Source of the DNA: Tessaracoccus defluvii
Lineage (GTDB): Bacteria; Actinomycetota; Actinomycetes; Propionibacteriales; Propionibacteriaceae
NCBI RefSeq assembly: GCF_014489575.1
Contig: NZ_CP060789.1
Location: forward strand, 3,348,001-3,412,000
Direction: 5' to 3'
Length of the DNA stretch: 64,000 bases
The translations under genes were made by a program, and so were the position numbers. This document shows positions 27,635 to 37,253 of this stretch, piece by piece. Position 1 is the stretch's first letter. Each line of letters starts with the position of its first letter. The notes below the pieces were generated by a model. That model did no database searches, had not been told where the DNA came from, and was given only the letters and a program-made list of their open reading frames with translations.

Positions 27635-29485
27635 GTGACCGATACCGCAACGCTCGTCTCCCCTGTGGCTCCGCGCGCCCTCGGCGTGCGCCGTCCGCTC
27701 GCGGTGCCCGCAGTGAGGATCACTCCGTCGGCACGCCTCGGCGCCTGGCAGGCCCGCAACGCGGCGGCCACCATCCCGCACTGCATCGGGCAACTGGAGG
27801 AGGCCGGCAACCTCGACAACTTCCGTCGCGTCATCGGGGAGTCCGATGCGCAGTGGCGCGGGTTCTGGTTCGCCGACTCCGATGTCTACAAGACCATCGA
27901 GGCCGTCGCCTGGGAGATCGCCCGCACCGGCACCCACGCCTTCGACTCCTGGCTCGACGACGTCATCGCTCTCGTGGGGCGGGTGCAGGAGGCCGACGGC
28001 TACGTCATGACCTGGATCCAGGGCGTCCACCCCGAGAAGAAGTTCGCCGAGCTGGACTGGACGCACGAGATGTACGTGCTGGGCCACCTGGTGCAGGCGG
28101 CCGTCGCGCTCGACCGGGCCGCCGGCCGGGGCGACCTGCTCGACATCGCCGTCCGCTTCGTCGACCTGGTCGACCGCACCTTCGGCCCCGGCGCCGACCA
28201 GGTCGGCTACTGCGGTCACCCCGAGCTGGAGACCGCGCTGGTCGAGCTCTACCGCCACACCGGCGAGGACCGCTTCCTCGCGCTGGCCCGCCACCAGATC
28301 GACCACCGCGGCAGCGGGCTGCTGAAGGTCGGCGGGCTCGGCGCCCGCTACTTCCAGGACCACGCCACCGTCCGCGAGTCCCGCGCCGCCGTCGGCCACG
28401 CCGTCCGCCAGCTCTACCTCAACGCCGGCGTCACCGACCTCGTCCTCGAGGGCGGCGACGACGAGCTGCTGGACGCCATGCGCGACCAGTGGGACAGCGC
28501 CCACCACCGCAAGATGTACCTGACCGGCGCGTTCGGCTCGCGACACAGGGACGAGGCCTTCGGCGACGACTACGAGCTCCCGTCCGACCGTGCCTACGCC
28601 GAGACGTGCGCCACGATCGCCGACCTCCACTGGAACTGGCGCATGTACCTCGCCGAGGGCGGGTCCCGCTACGGCGACGTCATCGAGCGCGAGCTCTACA
28701 ACGCGCTCGCGGCCTCGCTCGACGAGACCGGCACCCGCTTCTTCTACTCGAACCCGCTGCAGCTGCGGCCCGACCGCTACTCGGAGGAGAACGCCCCGCG
28801 CGAGCGCACCCCCTGGTACGCCTGCGCCTGCTGCCCGCCCAACATCGCCCGCGTCTTCGCCCAGCTCGGCGCCTACGTCGCCTCTGTCGACGGCGACGCG
28901 CTGGCACTGCACCAGTACACGGGCGTCGAGGTCGACCTTCCTGTCGAGCTCGGCGGCGGCGCCGTCACTGTGCACACCAGCTACCCGGACGACGGCCGGG
29001 TCGAGATCTCTGGCCCCGCGGGCGTGAAGCTCCGTCTCCGGATCCCGGCGTGGGCGGCCGGCGCGACGATCGACGGCGCCGCAGTCAGTCCCGCCGCCGA
29101 TGGGTACGCCGAGGTCGTCCTCGGGGGCGGGACGCTCGTCCTCGACCTTCCGCTCGGGGCGCGGTGGACCTCCCCGAACCACAGGATCGACGCCGTCCGC
29201 GGCTGCCTTGCCCTCGAGCGTGGCCCGGTCGTCTACTGCGTGGAGGAGGCCGACCTCCCCGAGGGCGTCCAGCTCGCCGACACGCTCGTCGACCCCACCA
29301 GGACTCCGGGGGAGGCCGACGGCGCCCTCGAGATCGGGCTGATCACGAGGACACCCGACGGTGTCCTCTACGGCCCGATCAGCACCTCCACCACCGGGGA
29401 GGCCGTCGCCGTGCGCGCCATCCCCTTCCACACCTGGGGCAACAGGGCCTCCGGTGCCATGCGCGTCTGGCTACCCAGCGCGTGA
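27635..29485 (+). CDS. GH127 beta-L-arabinofuranosidase
   Basis: 616 residues, normal for GH127, an (alpha/alpha)6 barrel that removes beta-L-arabinofuranose from plant glycans. By comparison with the Bifidobacterium enzyme HypBA1, the zinc/cysteine active site is complete: Glu323 and Cys325 (AETCATIAD), Cys399 and Cys400 (CACCPPNIARV), and the general acid Glu307 sixteen residues before the zinc Glu (RDEAFGDDY). No signal peptide, so it acts in the cytoplasm on imported oligosaccharides. The GTG at 27635 is favoured by AAGGG six bases upstream; ATG 27620 is an alternative with no ribosome site. It precedes a GH31 gene. Confidence 0.88.
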   Translation: MTDTATLVSPVAPRALGVRRPLAVPAVRITPSARLGAWQARNAAATIPHCIGQLEEAGNLDNFRRVIGESDAQWRGFWFADSDVYKTIEAVAWEIARTGTHAFDSWLDDVIALVGRVQEADGYVMTWIQGVHPEKKFAELDWTHEMYVLGHLVQAAVALDRAAGRGDLLDIAVRFVDLVDRTFGPGADQVGYCGHPELETALVELYRHTGEDRFLALARHQIDHRGSGLLKVGGLGARYFQDHATVRESRAAVGHAVRQLYLNAGVTDLVLEGGDDELLDAMRDQWDSAHHRKMYLTGAFGSRHRDEAFGDDYELPSDRAYAETCATIADLHWNWRMYLAEGGSRYGDVIERELYNALAASLDETGTRFFYSNPLQLRPDRYSEENAPRERTPWYACACCPPNIARVFAQLGAYVASVDGDALALHQYTGVEVDLPVELGGGAVTVHTSYPDDGRVEISGPAGVKLRLRIPAWAAGATIDGAAVSPAADGYAEVVLGGGTLVLDLPLGARWTSPNHRIDAVRGCLALERGPVVYCVEEADLPEGVQLADTLVDPTRTPGEADGALEIGLITRTPDGVLYGPISTSTTGEAVAVRAIPFHTWGNRASGAMRVWLPSA

Positions 29486-29505
29486 TCTCAATGAAGAGAG
29501 GACAT

Positions 29506-29732
29506 ATGTCGATGAGGATGAAGAGGATCGGGGCGGCAGCGCCGTCCTCGCCGTGGGCCGCCCGCTACAGTCGCTGCTGATGGCGACCGGTGTGCTGGCG
29601 GTCGCCGCGGCCTACGTCCTGCTGCCGGGTCTCGCCGCCGTCTTCGGCCTTGCCCCGGCCGCCTTCCTCATCACCCAGTACCTGTGGGGGACAGGCCTCC
29701 TCGCCGCCCCGAGATGCCAAAGGAGGCATTGC
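29506..29732 (+). pseudogene. Remnant resembling a transporter gene start
   Basis: ATG at 29506, behind GAGAGG, opens MSMRMKRIGAAA and stops after 24 codons. In the next frame the text continues VLAVGRPLQSLLMATGVLAVA and on through a long hydrophobic stretch without a stop into the GH31 gene. The first part looks like the start of a lipoprotein signal peptide of a sugar-binding protein, the second like a membrane-protein fragment. With no stop before GH31 it cannot be an independent gene. It is most simply a leftover of a deleted transporter operon. Confidence 0.35.
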
Positions 29733-31751
29733 ATGTTCGAAGTTCGTGACCGTTCGCTGCTCTGGCGGGGCGGCACAGAGACCCTGCTCGTCGAGTCCTG
29801 GGGGGAGGGCGCTGTCCGCGTCCGCTCCAGGCTGGGCGACGTCGTCGACACCGACTGGGCCCTGCTGCCCGCGCCGGAGACGGATGCGACCGTCACCGTC
29901 GACGGCGACACGGCTACGCTCGTGTGCGGGGCGATCACCGTCGTCGCCCGGCAGAGCGTCGGCCGGGACTGGCAGGCAGGACAGCTCGGGTTCGACTGCC
30001 GGCTTGAGTTCCGCGACGCCGACGACCGGATCCTGCTCAGCGAGCTGTCCGGCGGCGGTGCGCTGAAGCGTGATGCCCGCCGCTTCGAGCCGCTGCCCGG
30101 CGGCGGCTACCGCGCCACCCTGTCGCTCGAGTCCCCCGCCGACGAGCGGTTGTGGGGCATGGGCCAGTACCAGGACGGCACCGGCGACCTGAAGGGCTCC
30201 ACCCTGGAGTTGGCCCACCGCAACTCGCAGGCCAGCGTCCCGTTCCTCCTGTCCAGCGCCGGCTACGGGTTCCTCTGGCACTGCCCGGCCATCGGACGGG
30301 CCACGTTCGCGGCCAACCGCACCGAGTGGGTGGCCGAGGTGGCCGACCAGATCGACTACTGGGTGGTCGCCGGCGACACGCCCGCCGCCATCCACCGCGC
30401 CTACGCCGACGCGACGGGCCACGCGCCGATGATGCCCGAGCTCGGCCTCGGGTTCTGGCAGTGCAAGCTCCGCTACACCAGCGCGGACGAGCTTCTGGAG
30501 GTCGCCCGCGAACACAAGCGCCGCGGCCTGCCCCTCGACGTGATCGTCGCCGACTTCTTCCACTGGCCGAAGATGGGCGACTACCGGTTCGAGGACGAGT
30601 TCTGGCCGGATGTCGAGGCGATGACGGCCGAGCTGAAGGAGTTGGGCGTCGAGCTGATGGTCTCGGTGTGGCCGCAGGTCGCGCTCGAGTCGGAGAACTT
30701 CGACGAGCTGTCCGAGGCCGGTCACCTCGCCTCCAGCAACAACGGCATCGACGTCCAGATGTGGTTCGAGGGGCCGAGCCGGTTCATCGACATGACCAGC
30801 CCGCGGGCCCGTCAGTGGCTGTGGGACACCTGTCGCCGCAACTACGGCGACCGCGGCGTGCGCCTCTACTGGCTCGACGAGGCCGAGCCGGAATGGGGCA
30901 TCTACAACGCAGCCGCCTACCGGTTCCACGCCGGCCAGGCGCAGGCCGTCGGCAACGTCTATCCGCAGCACTTCTCCCGCGCCTTCTACGAGGGGCAGGC
31001 GGCCGACGGCGTCGAGGTCGTGAACCTCGTCCGGTGCGCCTGGGCCGGATCGCAGCGCTACGGAGCCCTCGTCTGGTCGGGTGACATCGCCTCGACCTGG
31101 GAGGCGCTCCGCGCCCAGATCGTGGCCGGAGTCCACATGGGGGTGGCCGGCATCCCGTGGTTCACCACCGACATCGGCGGCTTCTACGGCGGCGACATCA
31201 CCGATCCCGCCTTCCATGAGCTGCTCGTGCGGTGGTTCCAGTTCGGCACCTTCCTGCCCGTGATGCGGCTGCACGGGGACCGGCTGCCCAGCCACCCCGT
31301 CGAGGCGGCCGACGGTTCGCGGCGGCTGGCCTCCGGCGCCGACAACGAGGTGTGGAGCTACGGCGACGAGGTCTACCCGATCCTGCGCGACCACCTGTTC
31401 CTCCGCGAGGAGCTGCGGGACTACACCAGGGAGGCGATGGCCGAGGCCCACCGTGACGGGCAGCCCGTCATGCGCGGCCTGTTCCACGGCTTCCCGTCCG
31501 ACCCCGAGACCTGGACGATCACCGACCAGTTCCTGTTCGGTGGCGACCTGCTGGTCGCCCCCGTCGTTGAGCCCGGCGCCCGCTCCCGCAGCGTGTATCT
31601 GCCGGCGGGCCAGACCTGGACCGAACTGGCCACCGGCACCGTCCACGAGGGCGGTCGCCGCGTCGACGTGGAGGCTCCCCTCGAGGTGATTCCGGTGTTC
31701 GCGCGCGGTGCTGCCTGCGCCGATCTGATCGGCAGAAGACCCCGCAGCTAG
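29733..31751 (+). CDS. GH31 alpha-glycosidase (alpha-xylosidase/alpha-glucosidase type)
   Basis: 672 residues. N-terminal beta-sandwich (about 1-220) followed by a TIM barrel. Catalytic nucleophile Asp382 in LYWLDEAEPEWG and acid/base Asp451 in LVWSGDIASTWEALR match the GH31 pattern. FWQCKLRYTSADELLEVARE and DFFHWPKMGDYRFEDEFWPD resemble YicI-type alpha-xylosidases. The ATG at 29733 has AAAGGAGG seven bases upstream, so the long open frame before it is not part of the protein. No signal peptide. It works with the GH127 enzyme in the same unit on imported glycans; substrate preference is inference. Confidence 0.88.
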   Translation: MFEVRDRSLLWRGGTETLLVESWGEGAVRVRSRLGDVVDTDWALLPAPETDATVTVDGDTATLVCGAITVVARQSVGRDWQAGQLGFDCRLEFRDADDRILLSELSGGGALKRDARRFEPLPGGGYRATLSLESPADERLWGMGQYQDGTGDLKGSTLELAHRNSQASVPFLLSSAGYGFLWHCPAIGRATFAANRTEWVAEVADQIDYWVVAGDTPAAIHRAYADATGHAPMMPELGLGFWQCKLRYTSADELLEVAREHKRRGLPLDVIVADFFHWPKMGDYRFEDEFWPDVEAMTAELKELGVELMVSVWPQVALESENFDELSEAGHLASSNNGIDVQMWFEGPSRFIDMTSPRARQWLWDTCRRNYGDRGVRLYWLDEAEPEWGIYNAAAYRFHAGQAQAVGNVYPQHFSRAFYEGQAADGVEVVNLVRCAWAGSQRYGALVWSGDIASTWEALRAQIVAGVHMGVAGIPWFTTDIGGFYGGDITDPAFHELLVRWFQFGTFLPVMRLHGDRLPSHPVEAADGSRRLASGADNEVWSYGDEVYPILRDHLFLREELRDYTREAMAEAHRDGQPVMRGLFHGFPSDPETWTITDQFLFGGDLLVAPVVEPGARSRSVYLPAGQTWTELATGTVHEGGRRVDVEAPLEVIPVFARGAACADLIGRRPRS

Positions 31752-31777
31752 GCCGGGGGGAGTGGCCGGTGGGAGCC

Positions 31778-32020
31778 CTACTTGGTGGCGGCGCGCAGCA
31801 GGTCGGCGACCTCCGCCGCGCTGGCGACCTTCCCGCTCAGGACGACCTCCTCGTCGATCACGAGGCCGGGCGTCTTCATGACGCCGTAGCCGGCGATCTC
31901 GCCGTAGTCGGTGACCTTCTCGACGTCGGCCTCCATGCCGAGTTCGGCGAGCGCGGCGCGGGTGTTCTTCTCAAGGTTGATGCAGTTCTTGCAGCCGGGG
32001 CCGAGGACCTTGATCTTCAT
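31778..32020 (-). CDS. Small thioredoxin-like protein of the arsenic locus
   Basis: 80-residue single-domain thioredoxin of the MTH895/TM0996 type, starting MKIKVLGPGCKNC with the redox pair CKNC at residues 10-13 and the cis-Pro region MKTPGLVIDEEVV. These small thioredoxins are commonly encoded next to DUF318-type permeases and arsR genes, and may donate electrons to arsenate reductase. AAAGGAGA lies about five bases before the ATG. It is the last gene of the minus-strand arsR-permease-thioredoxin unit, 23 bp after the permease stop. Confidence 0.9.
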   Translation of the reverse strand: MKIKVLGPGCKNCINLEKNTRAALAELGMEADVEKVTDYGEIAGYGVMKTPGLVIDEEVVLSGKVASAAEVADLLRAATK

Positions 32021-32043
32021 GGTGTCTCCTTTGGTGGTTTGGG

Positions 32044-33084
32044 TCAGCCGAACAGGTTGAACAGGAAGCCGAGGGCCATGATGCCGACGGCGACGGCGCC
32101 GAAGAACAGCGCCAGGAGCGGCGGCTTCAGCACCCTCCGCAGCATGACGGCCTGGGGGATGGACAGGGCGATGGAGCTCATCATGAACGCCATGACGGTG
32201 CCGAGCGACATGCCCTTGGACCACAGCGCCTCGCCCACGGGGACGACGCCCGCGCCGTTCACGTAGAGCGGTAGGCCGGCGACCGTGGCGACGATGACCG
32301 CGAACGGGTTCTCCGGCCCTGCGAAGCGGGCGAAGAAGTCCTCCGGCACCCAGCCGTGGATGGCGGCGCCGAGACCGACGCCCAGCAGCACCCAGAGCCA
32401 GACGTCCTTGAAGATGTCCTTGCTCTCCTCGACGGCGGCGTCGACGCGTTCGCGCAGCGTGGGCTTGTGCCCCTCAGCCCGTAGCTGGGAGACGCGACCG
32501 CTCTTGACGACGTCCTCCACCCAGTGGTCGAGCTGGAAGCGGGAGAAGGCCCAGCCGATCAGGATCGACAGGACGCTGCCCGCGAGCAGGTACCAGAGCG
32601 CGATGTCCCAGCCGAAGTGGTCGCCGATCATGATGGCCGCGATCTCGCTGACCAGCGGTGACGCGATCAGGAACGTCAGCGTCACCGACAGCGGGATGCC
32701 CGCGGCGACGAAGCCGATGAACAGGGGGATGGAACTGCACGAGCAGAACGGGGTCACGACGCCGAGCACCACGGCGAGGATCAAGCCGACGAACAGGCCG
32801 CGACCCTCCAGGAACGTTCGGGCGCGCTCCAGGTCCAGTGACGCGCGCAGCATGCCCACCACGAACATGAGGCCGAGCAGGAGCAGGAAGATCTTGACGG
32901 TGTCGTAGAAGAAGAAGTGGACGGCGCCGACGGCGCGGGATTCGAGGTCGAGGCCCAGCAGTGCGACCAGGCCGTCCCAGACGCGTTCGTTGGCCAGCCA
33001 CAGCAGGACCCACACGACGGCACCGCCAGCGAGCAGCAGGCGCAGGCGGGTGTCGCCGTCCGTCTTCTGGAGGGTTTGGGTCAC
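32044..33084 (-). CDS. DUF318/ArsP-like permease
   Basis: 346-residue membrane protein of the YraQ/UPF0718 permease family, eight or more membrane helices. TPFCSCSSIPLFIGFVAAGI is the family hallmark, with conserved cysteines, and it is repeated in character by NGAGVVPVGEALWSKGMSLG in the second half. ArsP, a member, exports trivalent organoarsenicals. The GTG start abuts the arsR stop (TAG then GTG), so translation is coupled. No ArsB or Acr3 exporter lies in the window, so this permease is the only candidate efflux protein for the locus. Confidence 0.85.
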   Translation of the reverse strand: MTQTLQKTDGDTRLRLLLAGGAVVWVLLWLANERVWDGLVALLGLDLESRAVGAVHFFFYDTVKIFLLLLGLMFVVGMLRASLDLERARTFLEGRGLFVGLILAVVLGVVTPFCSCSSIPLFIGFVAAGIPLSVTLTFLIASPLVSEIAAIMIGDHFGWDIALWYLLAGSVLSILIGWAFSRFQLDHWVEDVVKSGRVSQLRAEGHKPTLRERVDAAVEESKDIFKDVWLWVLLGVGLGAAIHGWVPEDFFARFAGPENPFAVIVATVAGLPLYVNGAGVVPVGEALWSKGMSLGTVMAFMMSSIALSIPQAVMLRRVLKPPLLALFFGAVAVGIMALGFLFNLFG

Positions 33085-33387
33085 CTAGATCGCCTCCGCC
33101 AATTCGCGCTGGGGGAGCGCCGCGTGCAGCCGGTCGAGGGCGTCGTTGGCAAGGGTGTAGTCCATCCAGCGGCCGCGGCGGGCGGCGGTGACCAGCCCCG
33201 CATCGCGCAGCACCCTGAGGTGGTAGCTGAGCTGGTTGTCGGGGATGGGGGGCTCGGGCTGCAGGTCGCAGACGCAGCGCGTGCCCTCGCGGGCCAGGCG
33301 GTGGATCACCGTGAGGCGCAGCGGGTCCGCGATGACGGCGAGCAGTTCCGCGTGGGCCGTCACTTCAAGGAGATTCGATTCAAGCAC
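33085..33387 (-). CDS. arsR: ArsR family metalloregulator
   Basis: 100-residue winged-helix repressor. The metal-binding CVC-type motif is at TRCVCDL in helix 3, and the recognition helix is DNQLSYHLRVLRDAGLV. It should release DNA on binding arsenite, antimonite or a similar metalloid. The start is taken as the GTG at 33387 (VLESNLLEVTA); the frame is open to an ATG at 33459, but that extension would cross the divergent promoter and is not like ArsR. An inverted repeat TTCAA-N6-TTGAA covers this start. First gene of a unit with the permease and thioredoxin. Confidence 0.85.
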   Translation of the reverse strand: MLESNLLEVTAHAELLAVIADPLRLTVIHRLAREGTRCVCDLQPEPPIPDNQLSYHLRVLRDAGLVTAARRGRWMDYTLANDALDRLHAALPQRELAEAI

Positions 33388-33394
33388 GTTTGAA
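33379..33394. promoter_or_regulatory. ArsR operator (minus-strand unit)
   Basis: Inverted repeat TTCAA-N6-TTGAA overlapping the arsR start. The same arms and spacing recur at 33455-33470 in the divergent promoter. Confidence 0.6.
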
Positions 33395-33437
33395 GTGTAC
33401 GCCGTGGGCGATCGGCAGGTGGGGGGGGGTGCGCTTA

Positions 33438-33481
33438 TTGACACCGGAAGATAATTCAACTAGGATTGAATCAAGCTTGAT
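33438..33481 (+). promoter_or_regulatory. Divergent ars promoter with overlapping operators
   Basis: TTGACA (33438-33443), 17 bases, TAGGAT (33461-33466): a near-ideal promoter. TTCAA-N6-TTGAA (33455-33470) covers the -10 element, and a second palindrome ATCAAGCTTGAT (33470-33481) follows directly. Repressor bound here would block transcription of the ArsR-ArsC fusion gene 14 bases further on. Confidence 0.7.
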
Positions 33482-33494
33482 TGAAGGAGTGTCC

Positions 33495-34154
33495 ATGGAG
33501 CTGGCCGAGAGGGCCCGGATGTTCGCCGCGCTGGGGGACGTCACCCGCCTCGCCCTGCTGGATGAACTCGCACACGGCGACCTCACCCCGCGCGCCCTCG
33601 CCGATGCCCTCGGCACCCCTGGCAACCTCCTCACCCACCACCTCGGCATCCTCCAGGACTCAGGCCTCGTCCGGAAGCGCCGCTCCGACGTCGACGGCCG
33701 CAGCAGCTATGTGCAACTCACCCAGGTGGCGCGCGCCGTCCTGCCGTCGCGCCCGATGGCCAGGCCTAAGCGGATCGCCTTCGTCTGCACCGCCAACTCC
33801 GCCCGCTCCCAACTCGCCGAGGCCCTGTGGCACCGGGCCAGCGACATCCCCGCCGTCTCGGCCGGCACCCATCCCGCGCTGCAGGTCCACCCCGGCGCCG
33901 TCCGCGCCGCCGGCCGCCTCGGGCTCGACCTGAGCCACGCCGTCCCCCGGCAGGCCCAGGGCCTGCTGGAGGACGACGACCTGATCATCTCCGTCTGCGA
34001 CTCGGCAGGCCGCGAGATCGAACCCGCCCACCTCCACTGGTCCATCCCGGATCCCGTGATGTCCGACACCCCGGCTGCCTTCGACGCCGCCAGCACCGAG
34101 CTGGCCCAGCGCATTGACGCACTGCACCACAGCATCCAAGGAGAAGAGTCATGA
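33495..34154 (+). CDS. ArsR-ArsC fusion: metalloregulator joined to arsenate reductase
   Basis: 219 residues. An ArsR-type winged helix is at about 1-85 (ARMFAALGDVTRLALLDEL, recognition helix GNLLTHHLGILQDSGLV), then a low-molecular-weight phosphatase/ArsC domain at about 90-215. That domain's P-loop VCTANSARSQLAEALW has the C-x5-R form (C-T-A-N-S-A-R-S). Such a fusion couples sensing and reduction in one protein; the wHTH lacks the CVC metal site of its divergent partner. GAAGGAG lies five bases before the ATG; the frame is open upstream but without family sequence. It overlaps the next arsenate reductase gene by 4 bp. Confidence 0.88.
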   Translation: MELAERARMFAALGDVTRLALLDELAHGDLTPRALADALGTPGNLLTHHLGILQDSGLVRKRRSDVDGRSSYVQLTQVARAVLPSRPMARPKRIAFVCTANSARSQLAEALWHRASDIPAVSAGTHPALQVHPGAVRAAGRLGLDLSHAVPRQAQGLLEDDDLIISVCDSAGREIEPAHLHWSIPDPVMSDTPAAFDAASTELAQRIDALHHSIQGEES

Positions 34155-34807
34155 CCACCGAACGCACCTGGGAGAGCCTTGCCCTCGACGAGAAGTACGC
34201 GCTCAGGCAGGCCACCGCCCGCCTCGAGGACGACTTCCGCCAGTTCTTCGGCACCGAGACCATCGAGCGGTTCCTCGTGAGCTCCTTCGACCAGTTCGCC
34301 GCCAGCGCCAAGATCCGCAAGTTCCTGCCCCTGATCGCCGAGCGCTTCGCGCGGCAGCGGCTCGAGGCCGTCGCCCGCCTCGAGGGCCACCGCAACGACG
34401 GCAAGTCCGTCGTCCTGTTCCTCTGCACCCACAACGCCGGCCGCTCCCAGATGGCGCTCGGCTTCTTCGAGGCCCTCGCCGGCGACAAGGCCATCGCCTG
34501 GTCCGGCGGCTCCGAGCCGGGCGACGAGGTCAACCCCGTCGCTGTGCAGGCCATGGCGGAGCGCAACATCGACATCTCGCGCGAGTTCCCCAAGCCCTGG
34601 ACCGACGAGACGGTGCGCGCCGCCGACGTCGTGATCACCATGGGCTGCGGCGACGCCTGCCCGGTCTTCCCGGGCACGCGCTACGAGAACTGGGACATCG
34701 ACGACCCGAACGAGGCCAACCTCGGCGACGTCCGCCGCATCCGCGACAAGATCGAGCGCCGCGTCCGGAAGCTCATCGACGAACTGCCCGAACCCGCAAC
34801 CAACTGA
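34151..34807 (+). CDS. arsC: Arsenate reductase with N-terminal helical domain
   Basis: 218 residues. An N-terminal three-helix domain (about 1-75, DDFRQFFGTETIERFLVSSF) is found in actinobacterial arsenate-mycothiol transferases, followed by the LMW-phosphatase fold with P-loop LCTHNAGRSQMALGF and the active-site segment TMGCGDACPVFPGTRYENW, where the paired cysteines probably take part in the redox cycle. It should reduce arsenate with mycothiol/mycoredoxin or thioredoxin. ATGA overlap with the fusion gene; 19 bp before a third arsenate reductase. Confidence 0.88.
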   Translation: MTTERTWESLALDEKYALRQATARLEDDFRQFFGTETIERFLVSSFDQFAASAKIRKFLPLIAERFARQRLEAVARLEGHRNDGKSVVLFLCTHNAGRSQMALGFFEALAGDKAIAWSGGSEPGDEVNPVAVQAMAERNIDISREFPKPWTDETVRAADVVITMGCGDACPVFPGTRYENWDIDDPNEANLGDVRRIRDKIERRVRKLIDELPEPATN

Positions 34808-34826
34808 GCCACCAGAGAGGCACCCC

Positions 34827-35258
34827 ATGACCGACAAGCCATCCGTCATCTTCGTCTGCGTCCACAACGCGGGCCGCTCCCAGATGGGCGCGGCCTACGC
34901 CCAGCACCTGTCGCGCGGCGCCGTCGAGGTGCGCTCGGCCGGCTCCGCGCCCGCCGACGCCATCAACCCGGCCGTGCGCGAGGCCATGCTGGAGGAGGGG
35001 ATCGATATCTCGCACGAGAAGCCGAAGATCCTCACCGGCGAGGCGGTGGAGGCCTCGGACGTCGTGATCACGATGGGCTGCGGGGACGCCTGCCCGTTCT
35101 ACCCCGGCAAGACCTACCTCGACTGGAAGCTTGACGACCCGGCCGGCCAGGGCGTCGACTCCGTGCGCCCCATCCGCGACGACATCCGCCGCCGGATCAC
35201 CGAACTGCTCACCGAACTCGGCGTCGAGGTGCACCCCACGCCCGCGGAAGTCGCCTGA
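34827..35258 (+). CDS. arsC: Arsenate reductase (LMW phosphatase type)
   Basis: 143-residue single-domain enzyme with P-loop VCVHNAGRSQMGAAYA and TMGCGDACPFYPGKTYLDW carrying the second and third redox cysteines. It ends DDIRRRITELLTELG as usual for the family. Third ArsC domain in a row in this operon. Paralogues may differ in electron donor (thioredoxin against mycothiol/mycoredoxin). GAGAGGC lies six bases before the ATG. Confidence 0.9.
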   Translation: MTDKPSVIFVCVHNAGRSQMGAAYAQHLSRGAVEVRSAGSAPADAINPAVREAMLEEGIDISHEKPKILTGEAVEASDVVITMGCGDACPFYPGKTYLDWKLDDPAGQGVDSVRPIRDDIRRRITELLTELGVEVHPTPAEVA

Positions 35259-35321
35259 CGCGCTGTCAGTTCCCTGAGCTGAGGCATCCGTAGCCTCCCG
35301 CGAATGACCCTGGACGAGGTG

Positions 35322-35335
35322 CGCGCCTAGGCGCG
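35322..35335. repeat. Perfect 14-bp palindrome between ars operon and ABC gene
   Basis: CGCGCCTAGGCGCG, 63 bases after the arsC stop. A nearby GAGGC-N7-GCCTC (35281-35297) can also pair. Together they may end the ars transcript or bind a regulator of the ABC gene. Confidence 0.4.
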
Positions 35336-35370
35336 AACCTGCGTCATGTGGACCCCGGGGTGGTAAGGGG

Positions 35371-35376
35371 TAGAGT
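35371..35376 (+). promoter_or_regulatory. -10 element of ABC exporter gene
   Basis: TAGAGT, with AAGGAG at 35385-35390 and the GTG start at 35400, gives a short-leader promoter layout identical to the MFS gene at 8515. Confidence 0.45.
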
Positions 35377-35399
35377 GCCCGGCGAAGGAGTGAGCCTCA

Positions 35400-37199
<1,800 letters not shown>

Positions 37200-37253
37200 T
37201 CGGTCACCCCTGATCGGTCGGGCCCGCGCCGTCGACCCGGCACAATGGAACCC

